A stretch of 64,000 nt of DNA from Nonomuraea thailandensis (GCF_024172165.1 NZ_JAMZEB010000002.1:10018501-10082500), one strand, 5' to 3'. Shown: positions 24,433-33,267, numbered from the stretch's first letter. Notes: generated from the sequence alone by a model not told the origin. A program made the numbers and translations.

Positions 24433-25353
24433 TCAGACCTGCCCCGACCGGACCCTCGCCAGCCAGTCGCCCGCCTCCGCGAACTCCGGGTCGGACGTGC
24501 CGCGCTTGATCTGCGGCGCCACGCCGTCAGCCCGCGGATAGCTCCCCAGGAAGCGCACCTCGCCGCAGATCCGGTGCAGCCCGGCGATGGCCTCGCCCAC
24601 CCGGGCGTCGGCGACGTGCCCCTCGAAATCGAAGTGGAAGAAGTAACGCCCGATCCCGTCACCGGTCGGCCGCGACTCGATGCGCGTCAGGTTGACCCCG
24701 CGCACGGAGAACTCGGTCAGCATCTCCAGCAGCGCGCCCGGGTGGTCGTCGGCCAGGAAGACCACGAGCGTGGTGCGGTCGGACCCGGTCGCCTCGGGCA
24801 GCGGCCCCGGCCGGCTCACCTTGACGAACCTGGTCACGGTGTCGGACCTGTCACCGATGTCGGCGGCCAGCTCCGCCAGCCCGTAGTGCTCACCGGCGAT
24901 GCGCGCGGCGATCGCGGCGTCGTACGGCGAGCCCGGCAGCGACACCTCCTGCGCGGCGGCGGCCGTCGAAGGGGCGGCCACCACGACGGCGTCGGGCAGC
25001 TCGCGCGAGATGAAGGCGCGGCACTGGGTGATGGCGGCCGGATGCGTGTAGACCCGCTTGATGTGCGGGATCTCGGTGCCCGGCCTGGCCAGCAGCGAGA
25101 ACTGCACCGGCAGCAGCAGCTCGGCGTTGATCAGCAACGGCTCGCCCCAGGCGAACTCGTCGAGCGTCGTGGTGATCGCGCCCTCGATGGAGTTCTCCAG
25201 CGGCACCACCGCGCCGTCGGCGTCACCGGAGCGCGCGGCGTTGAGCGCGGCGCTCACGGTCGCGCAGGGCAGCCGCTCGGCGGTGGGGTCGAGGAGCCGC
25301 AGGGCCTCTTCGGTGAAGGTCCCTTCCGGCCCGAGGTAGGCGAGTCTGGGCAT
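24433..25353 (-). CDS. pheA: Prephenate dehydratase
   Basis: A 306-residue monofunctional prephenate dehydratase with a C-terminal ACT domain; it converts prephenate to phenylpyruvate in phenylalanine synthesis. The PDT domain has the opening YLGPEGTFTEEAL, the VPLENSIEG site and the catalytic SDTVTRFVKV (Thr-Arg-Phe) at about 168-177. The ACT domain (TTLVVFLADDHPGALLEMLTEF with the ESRP motif) gives feedback inhibition by phenylalanine. It lies upstream of serS on the same strand, separated by a repeat-bearing gap. Confidence 0.97.
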   Translation of the reverse strand: MPRLAYLGPEGTFTEEALRLLDPTAERLPCATVSAALNAARSGDADGAVVPLENSIEGAITTTLDEFAWGEPLLINAELLLPVQFSLLARPGTEIPHIKRVYTHPAAITQCRAFISRELPDAVVVAAPSTAAAAQEVSLPGSPYDAAIAARIAGEHYGLAELAADIGDRSDTVTRFVKVSRPGPLPEATGSDRTTLVVFLADDHPGALLEMLTEFSVRGVNLTRIESRPTGDGIGRYFFHFDFEGHVADARVGEAIAGLHRICGEVRFLGSYPRADGVAPQIKRGTSDPEFAEAGDWLARVRSGQV

Positions 25354-25400
25354 GCTTACAGGCTATCCGCAGGTGGACAGCGCCCGCGGCCGTTTCCCCG

Positions 25401-25445
25401 CCGCCCTGCCCTCGGCCGCCCTGCCCTCGGCCGCCCTGCCCTCGG
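25401..25445. repeat. 15-bp tandem repeat upstream of pheA
   Basis: Three perfect units of CCGCCCTGCCCTCGG (25401-25415, 25416-25430, 25431-25445), flanked by degenerate Pro/Gly-rich sequence in the gap between pheA and the DUF4446 gene. It lies in the pheA upstream region. Confidence 0.85.
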
Positions 25446-25543
25446 CCTGCCGGTCCGCTCGTGGCCCGCCGGCCGCCCCTCGGACCGCTCTCAACCCCGC
25501 CGGCCTGGACGCGGCCCGCCTGGCTTGCCCTCGGCCCGGCGGG

Positions 25544-25963
25544 TCACAGGAGCTCGGCGGCCCGGCAGGTGACGACCGGCCCGTGCCCGAGCCTGGCGGC
25601 CCGCACCGCCTCTTCCTCCTCCGGCGACAGCGGTTGCTGGCCCTTCCCGCCCACCACGGACCGCACGTACGTCCGGGTCTCGCTGCGCCCGTTGATCGAG
25701 GTCAGCACGATCCCGTCACCCAGCCCGTTGATCATCGCCACCGAGAACGACATGCGTCCGGTCATCTCCGACAGCGCGTCGTACTGGCACACGGCGACGT
25801 CCCTGATGGCCTTGAGATCCCCACGGCCCTCGCTGATCTGCCGGGAGAGCAGGCGCTGGCAGTCCTCCACCGTGGCTCTGGCCTGGCGCAGCGCCAGATA
25901 GCCGATCATCGCGCCACTGATTCCGGCGACGACACCCACGATCACCCATGTGGTAACGAGCAC
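25544..25963 (-). CDS. DUF4446 family membrane protein
   Basis: A 139-residue protein from GTG 25963, with one N-terminal membrane segment (TWVIVGVVAGISGAMIGYLAL) and a cytoplasmic C-terminal domain matching DUF4446: MINGLGDGIVLTSINGRSET followed by SPEEEEAVRAAR. The family is widespread in Gram-positive bacteria, with no known function. The alternative longer frame (start 26047) adds a Cys/Trp-rich stretch that lies inside the neighbouring gene and is rejected. The glycosyltransferase gene ends 22 bp upstream on the same strand. Confidence 0.82.
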   Translation of the reverse strand: MLVTTWVIVGVVAGISGAMIGYLALRQARATVEDCQRLLSRQISEGRGDLKAIRDVAVCQYDALSEMTGRMSFSVAMINGLGDGIVLTSINGRSETRTYVRSVVGGKGQQPLSPEEEEAVRAARLGHGPVVTCRAAELL

Positions 25964-25985
25964 GGCACAGAGGGTAATGCCTGGG

Positions 25986-27194
25986 TCAAGCGATCTGTCG
26001 GCGTTTCGGCAGCCAGGACACCAACAACCACACCAGTGCCACCGCACCGAGCCCGAACCCGTTCTGGACGATCTTCCCGAGCACCAGGCTGACCCCGGGA
26101 ATCTTCGCCGCTATCAGCGAAACACCCCACCACGGCACCGGCACCACGTAGAACAGCCACACCCCCGCCGCCACCCGCAGCCTGACCGGGTCACGCCCGT
26201 CGCCCACAATGGCCGCGATCACCACGACCACCCACGCCAGGTGGTGGATCCACGCGACCGGCGACAGCAGCACCGCCATCAGCCCGACCAGCGCGACCGC
26301 GGTGAGCGGATCACCCACCCGGTACGCCTCCCGCGCCCCCCTGAACCCGTGCCAGCCGATCACGGCCACGATCGCCAGCCAGATCAGCGTGGTCATCCAC
26401 TCCTGCGGCAGGTACAACCGGATCAGCATGCCCCGGACCGACTGGTTGGTGGTGGCCGCGTTCGCGCCCAGCCGTTCGGGGTCGAGCAGCGCCGAGAACC
26501 AGAAGTCCACCGCGTCCTGCGGGATCACCGCGAACGGCAGCAACGTGAGCACCGCCGCCGCGAACGACGCCATGAAGAACGTCCGCCACTGCCTGGTGAC
26601 CAGCAGGTAGATCAGGAAGACACCGGGTGTCAGCTTGACCGCCGTGGCCAGCCCGATCAGGAACCCCCTCGGCCACCACGGCCGCCTCGCCACGCAGTCG
26701 GCCAGGCAGAGGGCGACCAGCAGGATGTCCACCTGCCCGAACCGGACCTGATCCCGGATCGGCATCAGGTACGTGCACATCACCATGAGCAGCGCGAACA
26801 ACCAGGGCGCGTACTTCCGCAGCTCCTGGCGCTCCAGGACCTGACGGAAGGAGAACCCCACCGTCACGGCCAGCGCCACGAAGATCCCGGCCGTCCACAC
26901 CCACTGCGCCGTCTCCCACGACATCCCGGCCAGCAGCACGGCCAGCATCGCGGCGATGGGCGGGTAGGTGAACGGCAGCAGCTGCGGCGCGGGCGTGACG
27001 TAGTCGTACACCGGCCGGCCGTCGAGCAGCATCTGCCCGCCGGTACGGTAAACGTCCAGGTCAACGAGTCGCTGGTCGTCGGGGTTCGTCAGCCACGTGT
27101 GCACCAGAGGCGCCACGGCCGCCGCGACCACGAGCACCACGATCGCCCACGCCCACCACTGCCGCCGGATCACCCGCACCTCGCCACTTGTCAC
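25986..27194 (-). CDS. GT87-family (polyprenol-phosphate-sugar) membrane glycosyltransferase
   Basis: A 402-residue polytopic membrane protein (about 10-11 TM segments) of the DUF2029/GT87 type, related to mannosyltransferases that extend cell-envelope glycans with polyprenol-phosphate-mannose as donor. The first extracellular loop carries the acidic motif VDLDVYRTGGQMLLDGRPVYD, which holds the putative catalytic Asp, followed by FTYPPIAAML. RFGQVDILLVALCLADCVA is also family-typical. The start at 27194 is 59 bp from the divergent gene. Donor and acceptor cannot be told from sequence. Confidence 0.85.
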   Translation of the reverse strand: MTSGEVRVIRRQWWAWAIVVLVVAAAVAPLVHTWLTNPDDQRLVDLDVYRTGGQMLLDGRPVYDYVTPAPQLLPFTYPPIAAMLAVLLAGMSWETAQWVWTAGIFVALAVTVGFSFRQVLERQELRKYAPWLFALLMVMCTYLMPIRDQVRFGQVDILLVALCLADCVARRPWWPRGFLIGLATAVKLTPGVFLIYLLVTRQWRTFFMASFAAAVLTLLPFAVIPQDAVDFWFSALLDPERLGANAATTNQSVRGMLIRLYLPQEWMTTLIWLAIVAVIGWHGFRGAREAYRVGDPLTAVALVGLMAVLLSPVAWIHHLAWVVVVIAAIVGDGRDPVRLRVAAGVWLFYVVPVPWWGVSLIAAKIPGVSLVLGKIVQNGFGLGAVALVWLLVSWLPKRRQIA

Positions 27195-27253
27195 GGTGTG
27201 GCACGTTACCGTGGCTGTTGTTGATCGAGGGGCAGACTACTGGGGGTCCGTAC

Positions 27254-30013
27254 ATGCCGAACGCCACGCCGTGCCCACCTCAGGGCCGGTACGGGGCGCG
27301 CCCACGCCTCGGCCACCGGCTCACCCGCCCCCTCGCGATCGCCCTCCTCACCCTCTCCCTCACCCCCCTCACCGCCACCTCGGCCTCCGCCTCCGCCGCG
27401 CCCGCAAGCACGAGCCCGGGCATCGCCGCCCCCTCTCAAGCACCTGCAACCGTGCGCCTGGGCACGAGCACCAGCACGGCAACGCCCAGCACCACGACGG
27501 CGGACAACGCCGTGACGACGAGCAGCGGCACGATGGCGCGCAACACCGCGACGACAAGCAGCGCCACGGCCGGGACCGTCCCACGCGCGGGGCGAGCGTC
27601 GGTGGCCCCCCAGCGGCGCGTGGCCCTCATCGGCGTTCCCGGCCTGCAGTGGAGCGACCTCGACGAGACGAGAACCCCGAACCTGTGGCGCCTGGCCGCC
27701 GAAGGAGCCTCGGCTTCGCTCTCGACCCGAGCAGTCCCGCCTCCGGACCGCGGCATCACCTGCCCCACCGCCGGCTGGCTGACCGTCTCCGCGGGCCAGC
27801 GGGCGGGCACGCAGGGCAAGGGCTGCCCGGCCCCTCCCACTCCGCAGCAGACCGGCCAGGGCGCCACCGTCCCGAGCTGGCAGGCCCTGTCGGCGCACCA
27901 GTCGGAAACCGGCTACGCCGCCCAGCTCGGCACGCTGGGCCAGCTCGTCGCGGACAGCGGCGGCAAGGTCGCCGCCATCGGCCCGGGCGCCGCGCTGGCC
28001 GCAGCCGACAAGTCCGGAAATATCGCCAGATACGCCCCCACCCTCGACGTCCTGGGCGACCTCACCCCCTACAACCTGATCGTCCTGGACGCCGCCGACC
28101 TCGCGAACGCCTGGGCCGCGCAGCCCCACGACGAGTACGGCGTCCCCACCCCTCTGTCCACAGCCGCCCGCCAGGCTGCGGTGACGCAGGCCGACCAGCA
28201 GATCGGCGCCCTGATCAGCCGCCTCCCCGCCGACACCACCGTCCTGCTGGCGGGCATCTCGGACGTGACCCCGAACGCCCACCTCCACGTCGCCATCGCC
28301 ACCGGCCCTTCCCCGGACGGCCGCCCGTACCCCCACGGCCACCTCACCGCGACCTCCACCCGCCAGGACGCCCTGGTCGCGATCACCGACCTCACCGCCA
28401 CCACCATCCAGCTCCTGGGCCTCCCCGCCGCCCGCGAGGTCGTCGGCCGCCCCTGGCAGCCCGGCGGCCCCGCCCCCGCCACGGCGTCCGAGACGGTGAC
28501 GGAGCTGGCGGACGGAGACCTCGCCAGCCAGGTGCTGCGCGAGGTACGCGGCCCGTTCTTCGCCGTCCTGGTCACGGTCCAGCTCCTCTTCTACGCCTTC
28601 GCCGCCCTCGCCCTGCGCCGCCGCCGCACACCCCGCCCCTCGCCCCCGCCCGCGAACGGCACGACAGCGCAACCTGCGAACGCGAAGCACCTGGACGCCC
28701 TGCACGCGCACGCACACCCTGAGGTCCTGCAAAGTGGTGGCGCGAACGGGGGAGGCGCCCACGACACCGACGCACAACCCGCGAACGCGAACGGCGGCGC
28801 GCAGGACGATTTGGGCGCCGCCGCCGCGCATGGCACAGAGGACACGCAGGAGGACATGGGCGCCGCCGCCGCGCATGGCGCAGAGGGCACTCAGGACGAC
28901 ATGGGCGCCGCCGCGCATGGCGCCGGTGAGGAGCACGCGAGCACCTCCAAGCTGCTCAGATCCGTCCAGGTCGTCGCGGTGATCAGCGGCGCCATCGCCG
29001 TGTCCACGTTCCTGGCCCAGCTCGTGCCCTGGTGGACCCTGCCGGTGCCGATGCTCTCGGTGATCCTGACGATCCTCGCCATCGCCGGTCTCATCACCGC
29101 CGTCGCCTTCGCCGGCCCCTGGCGGGCACATGTGCTGGGCCCTCTGACCACCGTCGCCGCCATCACCTCGCTCGCCCTCCTCATCGACGTCATGACCGGC
29201 TCGAAGCTCCAGGTGAACGCCGTGACCGGCTACGAGCCCGTGACCGGAGGGCGTTTCTACGGCTTCAGCAACATCGCCTTCGCGATCTACGCGACGGGCA
29301 CGGTGCTCGGGCTCGCCGGGATCGCTCAGTGGCTGCTCGGCAGGGGTGTGTCCAGGGTCGTGGTCGTCACGTTGTGCGCGTTGTACGGGGGATTCGCGGT
29401 CTTCGCGGACGGGTGGCCGTCTTGGGGAGCGGACTTCGGGGGTGTTCCGGCGTTCGTGGTCGGCTTGGCCGTCTTCCTGATGTTGTTGTCGGGCAAGCGG
29501 GTGTCGTTGCTGAGGCTCGTCGTGGTGGGCCTGGCGGGGGCCGCGATCGTGGGCGCGCTGTCGGTCGTCGACTGGTTGCGGCCGGAGACCCAGCGGACCC
29601 ACCTGGGCAACTTCGTGCAGCAGATCATCGACGGTCAGGCGTGGACCGTCATCGCGCGGAAGTTCGGCGCCATGATCGGTGTGACCGTGGGGAACTGGTC
29701 GCTGACCCTCCTCTCTCTCGTCGCGCTGGCCTTCCTGTTCCTGGTGCTGGCCCGCCCCTCGCGCTGGGGCGCCGCCGCGCTGGGCCTGGCCTACCAGCAG
29801 GCCCCGGCGTTCAGAGCGGGCCTGTTCGGCGCTCTCACGTGCGCCTTCGTCGGCTTCCTCATGAACGACTCCGGCATCGCCATCCCCGCTATGGCGCTAA
29901 CGGTGGCCGTGCCGCTGACGCTCGCGGCCTGCGTACGGGCCCTGCAGCTCGCCACGCCCACACCACCAGCGCAGCGGTCAGAGCGAGCAGCACCCAGGCG
30001 AGCTGAGGCCTGA
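27254..30013 (+). CDS. Large membrane protein with alkaline-phosphatase-like N-domain and polytopic C-domain
   Basis: A 919-residue protein from ATG 27254 (GGGGG lies 8 bases upstream). It has a signal or TM segment at about 24-46 (LAIALLTLSLTPLTATSASA), a Thr/Ser-rich linker, then an alkaline-phosphatase-superfamily-like domain: VALIGVPGLQWSDLDETRTPNLWRLAAEGASASLSTRAVPP near 118-160, then CPTAGWLTVSAGQRA. A membrane helix at about 440 is followed by a cytoplasmic linker with tandem 15-16-residue units (DMGAAAAHGAEGTQD), then about nine further TM helices. The first Thr after the metal-like Asp takes the position of the catalytic nucleophile. It lies between two envelope glycosyltransferases, suggesting a role in envelope lipid or glycan transfer. 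The 3' end overlaps the next, convergent gene by 125 bp. Confidence 0.8.
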   Translation: MPNATPCPPQGRYGARPRLGHRLTRPLAIALLTLSLTPLTATSASASAAPASTSPGIAAPSQAPATVRLGTSTSTATPSTTTADNAVTTSSGTMARNTATTSSATAGTVPRAGRASVAPQRRVALIGVPGLQWSDLDETRTPNLWRLAAEGASASLSTRAVPPPDRGITCPTAGWLTVSAGQRAGTQGKGCPAPPTPQQTGQGATVPSWQALSAHQSETGYAAQLGTLGQLVADSGGKVAAIGPGAALAAADKSGNIARYAPTLDVLGDLTPYNLIVLDAADLANAWAAQPHDEYGVPTPLSTAARQAAVTQADQQIGALISRLPADTTVLLAGISDVTPNAHLHVAIATGPSPDGRPYPHGHLTATSTRQDALVAITDLTATTIQLLGLPAAREVVGRPWQPGGPAPATASETVTELADGDLASQVLREVRGPFFAVLVTVQLLFYAFAALALRRRRTPRPSPPPANGTTAQPANAKHLDALHAHAHPEVLQSGGANGGGAHDTDAQPANANGGAQDDLGAAAAHGTEDTQEDMGAAAAHGAEGTQDDMGAAAHGAGEEHASTSKLLRSVQVVAVISGAIAVSTFLAQLVPWWTLPVPMLSVILTILAIAGLITAVAFAGPWRAHVLGPLTTVAAITSLALLIDVMTGSKLQVNAVTGYEPVTGGRFYGFSNIAFAIYATGTVLGLAGIAQWLLGRGVSRVVVVTLCALYGGFAVFADGWPSWGADFGGVPAFVVGLAVFLMLLSGKRVSLLRLVVVGLAGAAIVGALSVVDWLRPETQRTHLGNFVQQIIDGQAWTVIARKFGAMIGVTVGNWSLTLLSLVALAFLFLVLARPSRWGAAALGLAYQQAPAFRAGLFGALTCAFVGFLMNDSGIAIPAMALTVAVPLTLAACVRALQLATPTPPAQRSERAAPRRAEA
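28780..28930 (+). repeat. Degenerate coding repeats in the linker
   Basis: Three imperfect 45-48-bp units encode (D/E)DMGAAAAHG(A/T)E(G/D)TQ-type sequence; each carries GGCGCCGCCGCCGCGCATGG or a shortened form. They lie in the predicted cytoplasmic linker of the phosphatase-like membrane protein and probably vary in number between strains. Confidence 0.8.
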
Positions 30014-31439
30014 GCACCTTGCTGAGCCATTCGAGATCGGCCGGCACCCCCTCCACCCTGGCAGGCAGGTACGCCAGCGACAGGACCAGCAGGTGCACGA
30101 CCACGAACGTGTCGAGGGCCGAGACCGCGACCAGGGCAAGCAGGGCGAACGCCAGCCCGTCGTACCAGGGCAGGATGTACGGCGTGGCGAACAGATAGGC
30201 CACCACCAGCCCCGCCGCCACCACGGGCGCCTCCAGCCCGCCGCCGCTCCCTCCGCCGAGCAGCCCTCTGCGCGCGGCCAGGCGGAGCAGCGCCCAGGCG
30301 ATGAGCGCCAGCAGCAGGAGGGAGCCGATCTGGATCTCCCCCCGGTACGCGCTCCCGGTGCCCACGATCGACTGGAGCCAGCCCTGGACCAGCTTCCAGG
30401 GGGACGCGTGCGAGATCGACTTGCTCGTGCGGGTCATCGGCGCGATCGCCTCGGGGCCGACGATCGCGTACCCGACGACCACCACCATGACCGCGCACCC
30501 CGCCATGAGGGCCAGGCGGGCGGGGCGTCGTCGCAGCTCCCACGCCGGCCCGAGAGCCACCAGGCCGGCGTTGACCTTGACCGCCACCCCCAGCCCCAGC
30601 AGGGCGCCCGCGCCGACGGGGCGGCTCCTGGCCAGGAGCGCGGCCACCATGCAGGCGATGGCGAGGGTGTCGACGTGCATGCCCGCGACGAGCTGGTAGA
30701 GCAGGAGGGGATTGGCCGTCCAGAGCAGGGCCGCCCGGAGGCGTCCGGCGGGGTCGCCCCTGGTGAAGCGGTCGATGAGCAGGGCCGTCGCGATGAACGC
30801 GGCGGCGTTGACGAGGGCCAGGACGAACATCGTCAGCTTGAGCGAGTCGCCCGCGATCCAGCTCGCCAGCGCCTGCACGGCCGTGGCCACCGGGCCGTAG
30901 ACGCTCGGCTCCTCGCGCCAGGGCTCCTCCACCGCGTCCGCCATCGGGTCGCCGGGGAGGTCGACGGCGCCGTGGGTGTACGGGCTGAGGCCGAGCGTCA
31001 CCATCCGGCCGTATGCGGCGTAGTTGAGATGGTCGCCCGAGCCCGAGGGAGGCAGGAACGCCAGGATGCCGGCGGCGAGGCAGCCCGCGGTGACGAGCCA
31101 TCGCGGATCGAGCCATCGTGGGCCGGACAATCCCGGGCCGGACGATCCCGGGCCGGACGATCCCGGGCCGGGCGATCGCCGCAGGGTGAGCAGGGCGCCC
31201 AGCAGGCCGAGGCCGCCGAGGATGATGGCGGCCGCCGCCAGGGCGATCACCAGGTGCGGCTCGGGATCCACGCCCAGGGAGAAGGGCGGAAGCCAGGCCG
31301 GGCCGCCCAGCGAGGGCACCATCGCCGACGGCCCGAGGAGGCCGATGGTGATCGTCAGCAGGATCGAGACGCAGATCGCCGCCGTGGCGGCCCCTGCCGG
31401 CCGGCCCCGCGCCTCACCCCGATGCGTCTGCGAAGTCAC
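29889..31439 (-). CDS. MptB/GT87-like polyprenol-phosphomannose-dependent mannosyltransferase
   Basis: A polytopic protein of about 516 residues with about 12 TM segments. The first large loop has the GT-C-type sequence GDHLNYAAYGRMVTLGLSPYTHGAVDL with SVYGPVATAVQ afterwards, matching alpha-1,6-mannosyltransferases of the MptA/MptB/GT87 kind that use polyprenol-phosphate-mannose. GTG 31439 is preferred: it is preceded by GGAA and the first helix begins 20 residues later. A longer frame from 31520 is possible. An Ala/Gly/Ser/Pro stretch at about 125-145 is encoded by 15-bp tandem repeats. It is convergent with the preceding gene, overlapping it by 125 bp. Confidence 0.8.
   Translation of the reverse strand: MTSQTHRGEARGRPAGAATAAICVSILLTITIGLLGPSAMVPSLGGPAWLPPFSLGVDPEPHLVIALAAAAIILGGLGLLGALLTLRRSPGPGSSGPGSSGPGLSGPRWLDPRWLVTAGCLAAGILAFLPPSGSGDHLNYAAYGRMVTLGLSPYTHGAVDLPGDPMADAVEEPWREEPSVYGPVATAVQALASWIAGDSLKLTMFVLALVNAAAFIATALLIDRFTRGDPAGRLRAALLWTANPLLLYQLVAGMHVDTLAIACMVAALLARSRPVGAGALLGLGVAVKVNAGLVALGPAWELRRRPARLALMAGCAVMVVVVGYAIVGPEAIAPMTRTSKSISHASPWKLVQGWLQSIVGTGSAYRGEIQIGSLLLLALIAWALLRLAARRGLLGGGSGGGLEAPVVAAGLVVAYLFATPYILPWYDGLAFALLALVAVSALDTFVVVHLLVLSLAYLPARVEGVPADLEWLSKVLRPQLAWVLLALTAALVVWAWRAAGPVRRPRASAARPPLAP
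31121..31178. repeat. 15-bp coding tandem repeats (Gly-Pro-Gly-Ser-Ser)
   Basis: Units of GGCCGGACRATCCCG begin at 31121, 31136 and 31151, with a partial fourth. On the gene strand they encode repeated GPGSS in a loop of the mannosyltransferase. Confidence 0.85.
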
Positions 31440-31559
31440 CGGGAAATTCCAGCACACTCCCGAGACGCCTTCCGACAAAGCGGGGCCACCTGTGGACGAC
31501 CGCCGGACGCCACCCGACACACCACGGTCACCTGTGGACAGCCGCCTCCAAGGGCCGCG

Positions 31560-32099
31560 TCACTCGCCGGTCAGCCCGTCCACAGCCTCGCGAATGAGAT
31601 CCGCGTGCCCGTTGTGCCGCGCGTACTCCTCGATCATGTGCACCACGATCCACCGCACACTGACCCGCCGCCCATCGGCCCACGCCCGCCGCGACAGACG
31701 ATCCAGCCCGCCGTCCGCCAGCGCCTCGTCGAGCAGGAGGCGCGAGCGGGACACGGCGTCCTGCCAGAGGCCGCGCAGCTCCTCGGGAGTGTCCTCGACG
31801 GCCGAGTGCCAATCCCAGTCGGGGTCGCTCTTCCAGTCGACCGTCGTCCACAGGGACTGACCCTCGCGATCGTGCAGGTGACGGGAGAACCAGTGGTCCT
31901 CCACGTACGCCAGGTGCTTGAGCATCCCGCCGAGCGTCATCGACGACGCCCCCACGGTGGCCTTGAGCCCGTCCGCGTACAGCCCGTCGCATTTCCAGGC
32001 GAGGGTGGCGCGGTGGAACTCCAGGTAACCCACGAGGGTGGCGATCTCGTTGCCGTCGAGGGGAGGCTCAGGACGACCCTGCTCGTCGATGTCGGGCAT
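31560..32099 (-). CDS. DinB/DUF664 family protein
   Basis: A 179-residue four-helix-bundle protein of the DinB/DUF664 family, some of which are mycothiol- or bacillithiol-dependent transferases. Metal-ligand histidines are placed as expected: one in GMLKHLAYVEDHWF (about residues 60-70) and others in VVHMIEEYARHNGHAD near the C-terminus. Actinomycete members of this subfamily commonly have no assigned substrate. Length is normal. It stands on the same strand as its neighbours, 24 bp downstream of the GT2 gene. Confidence 0.88.
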   Translation of the reverse strand: MPDIDEQGRPEPPLDGNEIATLVGYLEFHRATLAWKCDGLYADGLKATVGASSMTLGGMLKHLAYVEDHWFSRHLHDREGQSLWTTVDWKSDPDWDWHSAVEDTPEELRGLWQDAVSRSRLLLDEALADGGLDRLSRRAWADGRRVSVRWIVVHMIEEYARHNGHADLIREAVDGLTGE

Positions 32100-32123
32100 G
32101 CCGGAATTGTAGGGGCAAGGGCG

Positions 32124-32852
32124 TCAGCGTCGATGCCGGAGCTTGCCGAGGTTCTGTACGACCACGGGCTCCCGCACCGCCAGCGCCCGAGCCACGTCCC
32201 GCAACTGGCGGGCCCGGTGCAACTGCGCCCGCCAGTCGGTCCCCGTGGCCCGATGGGTCATGTCCACCTCGACCTCGACGACGCGGTACCTCTTGCGCAG
32301 CAGGTCGATGGTCAGCGCCGTCTCCACGCCGAACCCGTGCGCCAGCGGCCGCGCCGCCTCGAAGGCGGCCCGGGTGAGGCAACGTTGCCCGTTGAGCGGC
32401 TGGGCGGGGTCGAAGCCGGTGGCGCGACGGATGCCCTCCTTGGACAGCCGTACGACTAACCCGTGCCCGCCGAGCTTCACCCTCGTGGTGAACACGGCGA
32501 TCGTCATGTCCGCCTCGCCCTCGCGTACGGGCGTGATGAGGGGCGCAGCGGCCCGGGCCGTCGCGCCGAGGTCGGCGTCGAGGAAGAGGAGGTGCCGCGG
32601 GGCGGCGTCCTCGTCGAGCAGGCGTACGGCCTCGGCGCCCGTCTCCATGGCGGCGGCCTTGCCGCGGTTGCGGCTGTGACGCACCACCCGGGCTCCGGCC
32701 GCGCGGGCCACCCTGCCGGTCTGGTCGGTCGAGCCGTCGTCCACGACCACGACGAGGTCGACGCCGGGCAGGGCGGCGGCGGCCTCGACGGTGGCCGTGA
32801 TGCGATCGGCCTCGTTGACGGCGGGAATGATGACCGCTGTGTCGCCGCTCAC
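32124..32852 (-). CDS. Family 2 (GT-A) glycosyltransferase
   Basis: A 242-residue soluble GT-A enzyme. The nucleotide-sugar site shows VVVVDDGSTDQTGRVA and the metal site HLLFLDADLGAT (Asp-Ala-Asp). Overall layout resembles glucosyl-3-phosphoglycerate synthase and polyprenol-phosphate sugar synthases: it has no membrane helices. It may make the lipid-linked sugar donor for the two membrane glycosyltransferases upstream, but that is inferred from neighbourhood. Confidence 0.88.
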   Translation of the reverse strand: MSGDTAVIIPAVNEADRITATVEAAAALPGVDLVVVVDDGSTDQTGRVARAAGARVVRHSRNRGKAAAMETGAEAVRLLDEDAAPRHLLFLDADLGATARAAAPLITPVREGEADMTIAVFTTRVKLGGHGLVVRLSKEGIRRATGFDPAQPLNGQRCLTRAAFEAARPLAHGFGVETALTIDLLRKRYRVVEVEVDMTHRATGTDWRAQLHRARQLRDVARALAVREPVVVQNLGKLRHRR

Positions 32853-32919
32853 CGGTCATCCCCTCCGCGCAGGTCGTCCCGCCCGGCCGTCATCGCCTCC
32901 GCGGCGACGTACGAACCCG

Positions 32920-33267
32920 TCATGAGCCCTCTGCGATGAGGAACTCCTGCGGCACCTCGTCATGCACGGTGAACACCGAGTCGAGCCCCGTGACCTGCAG
33001 GATCTTGCGTACGGCGGGACGCGGTGCGGCCACCTCCAGCGCCCCTCCCTGCTCTTTCATCCGCTTGAGCGCCGAGAGCAGCACGTTCATCCCCGTGGAG
33101 TCGCAGAAATCCACGGCGGACATGTCGATGACCACCCGGCTAGGCCCGTCCTGCAGCAGCCGAGTGAACTCGGACTGCAGGTGAGGCGCCGTATAGAGGT
33201 CGATTTCTCCGGTGATGGCAACGAGTGCGCACCCGGCATGTGATCGAGTCGAGACCTTGAGCTCCAC
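32920..33267 (-). CDS. STAS domain anti-sigma factor antagonist
   Basis: A 115-residue RsbV/SpoIIAA-like protein with the regulatory serine in SRVVIDMSAVDFCDSTGMNVLL (DSTG, about residue 60) and normal length. It would release an alternative sigma factor by binding an RsbW-like kinase; the kinase at 36873-37310 is the nearest candidate, although not in the same operon. The gene is alone on its strand. Confidence 0.93.
   Translation of the reverse strand: MELKVSTRSHAGCALVAITGEIDLYTAPHLQSEFTRLLQDGPSRVVIDMSAVDFCDSTGMNVLLSALKRMKEQGGALEVAAPRPAVRKILQVTGLDSVFTVHDEVPQEFLIAEGS

Noticed and set aside
27206..29602. Long minus-strand frame (798 codons)
   Set aside because: Shadow of the phosphatase-like membrane protein; no domain, biased composition.
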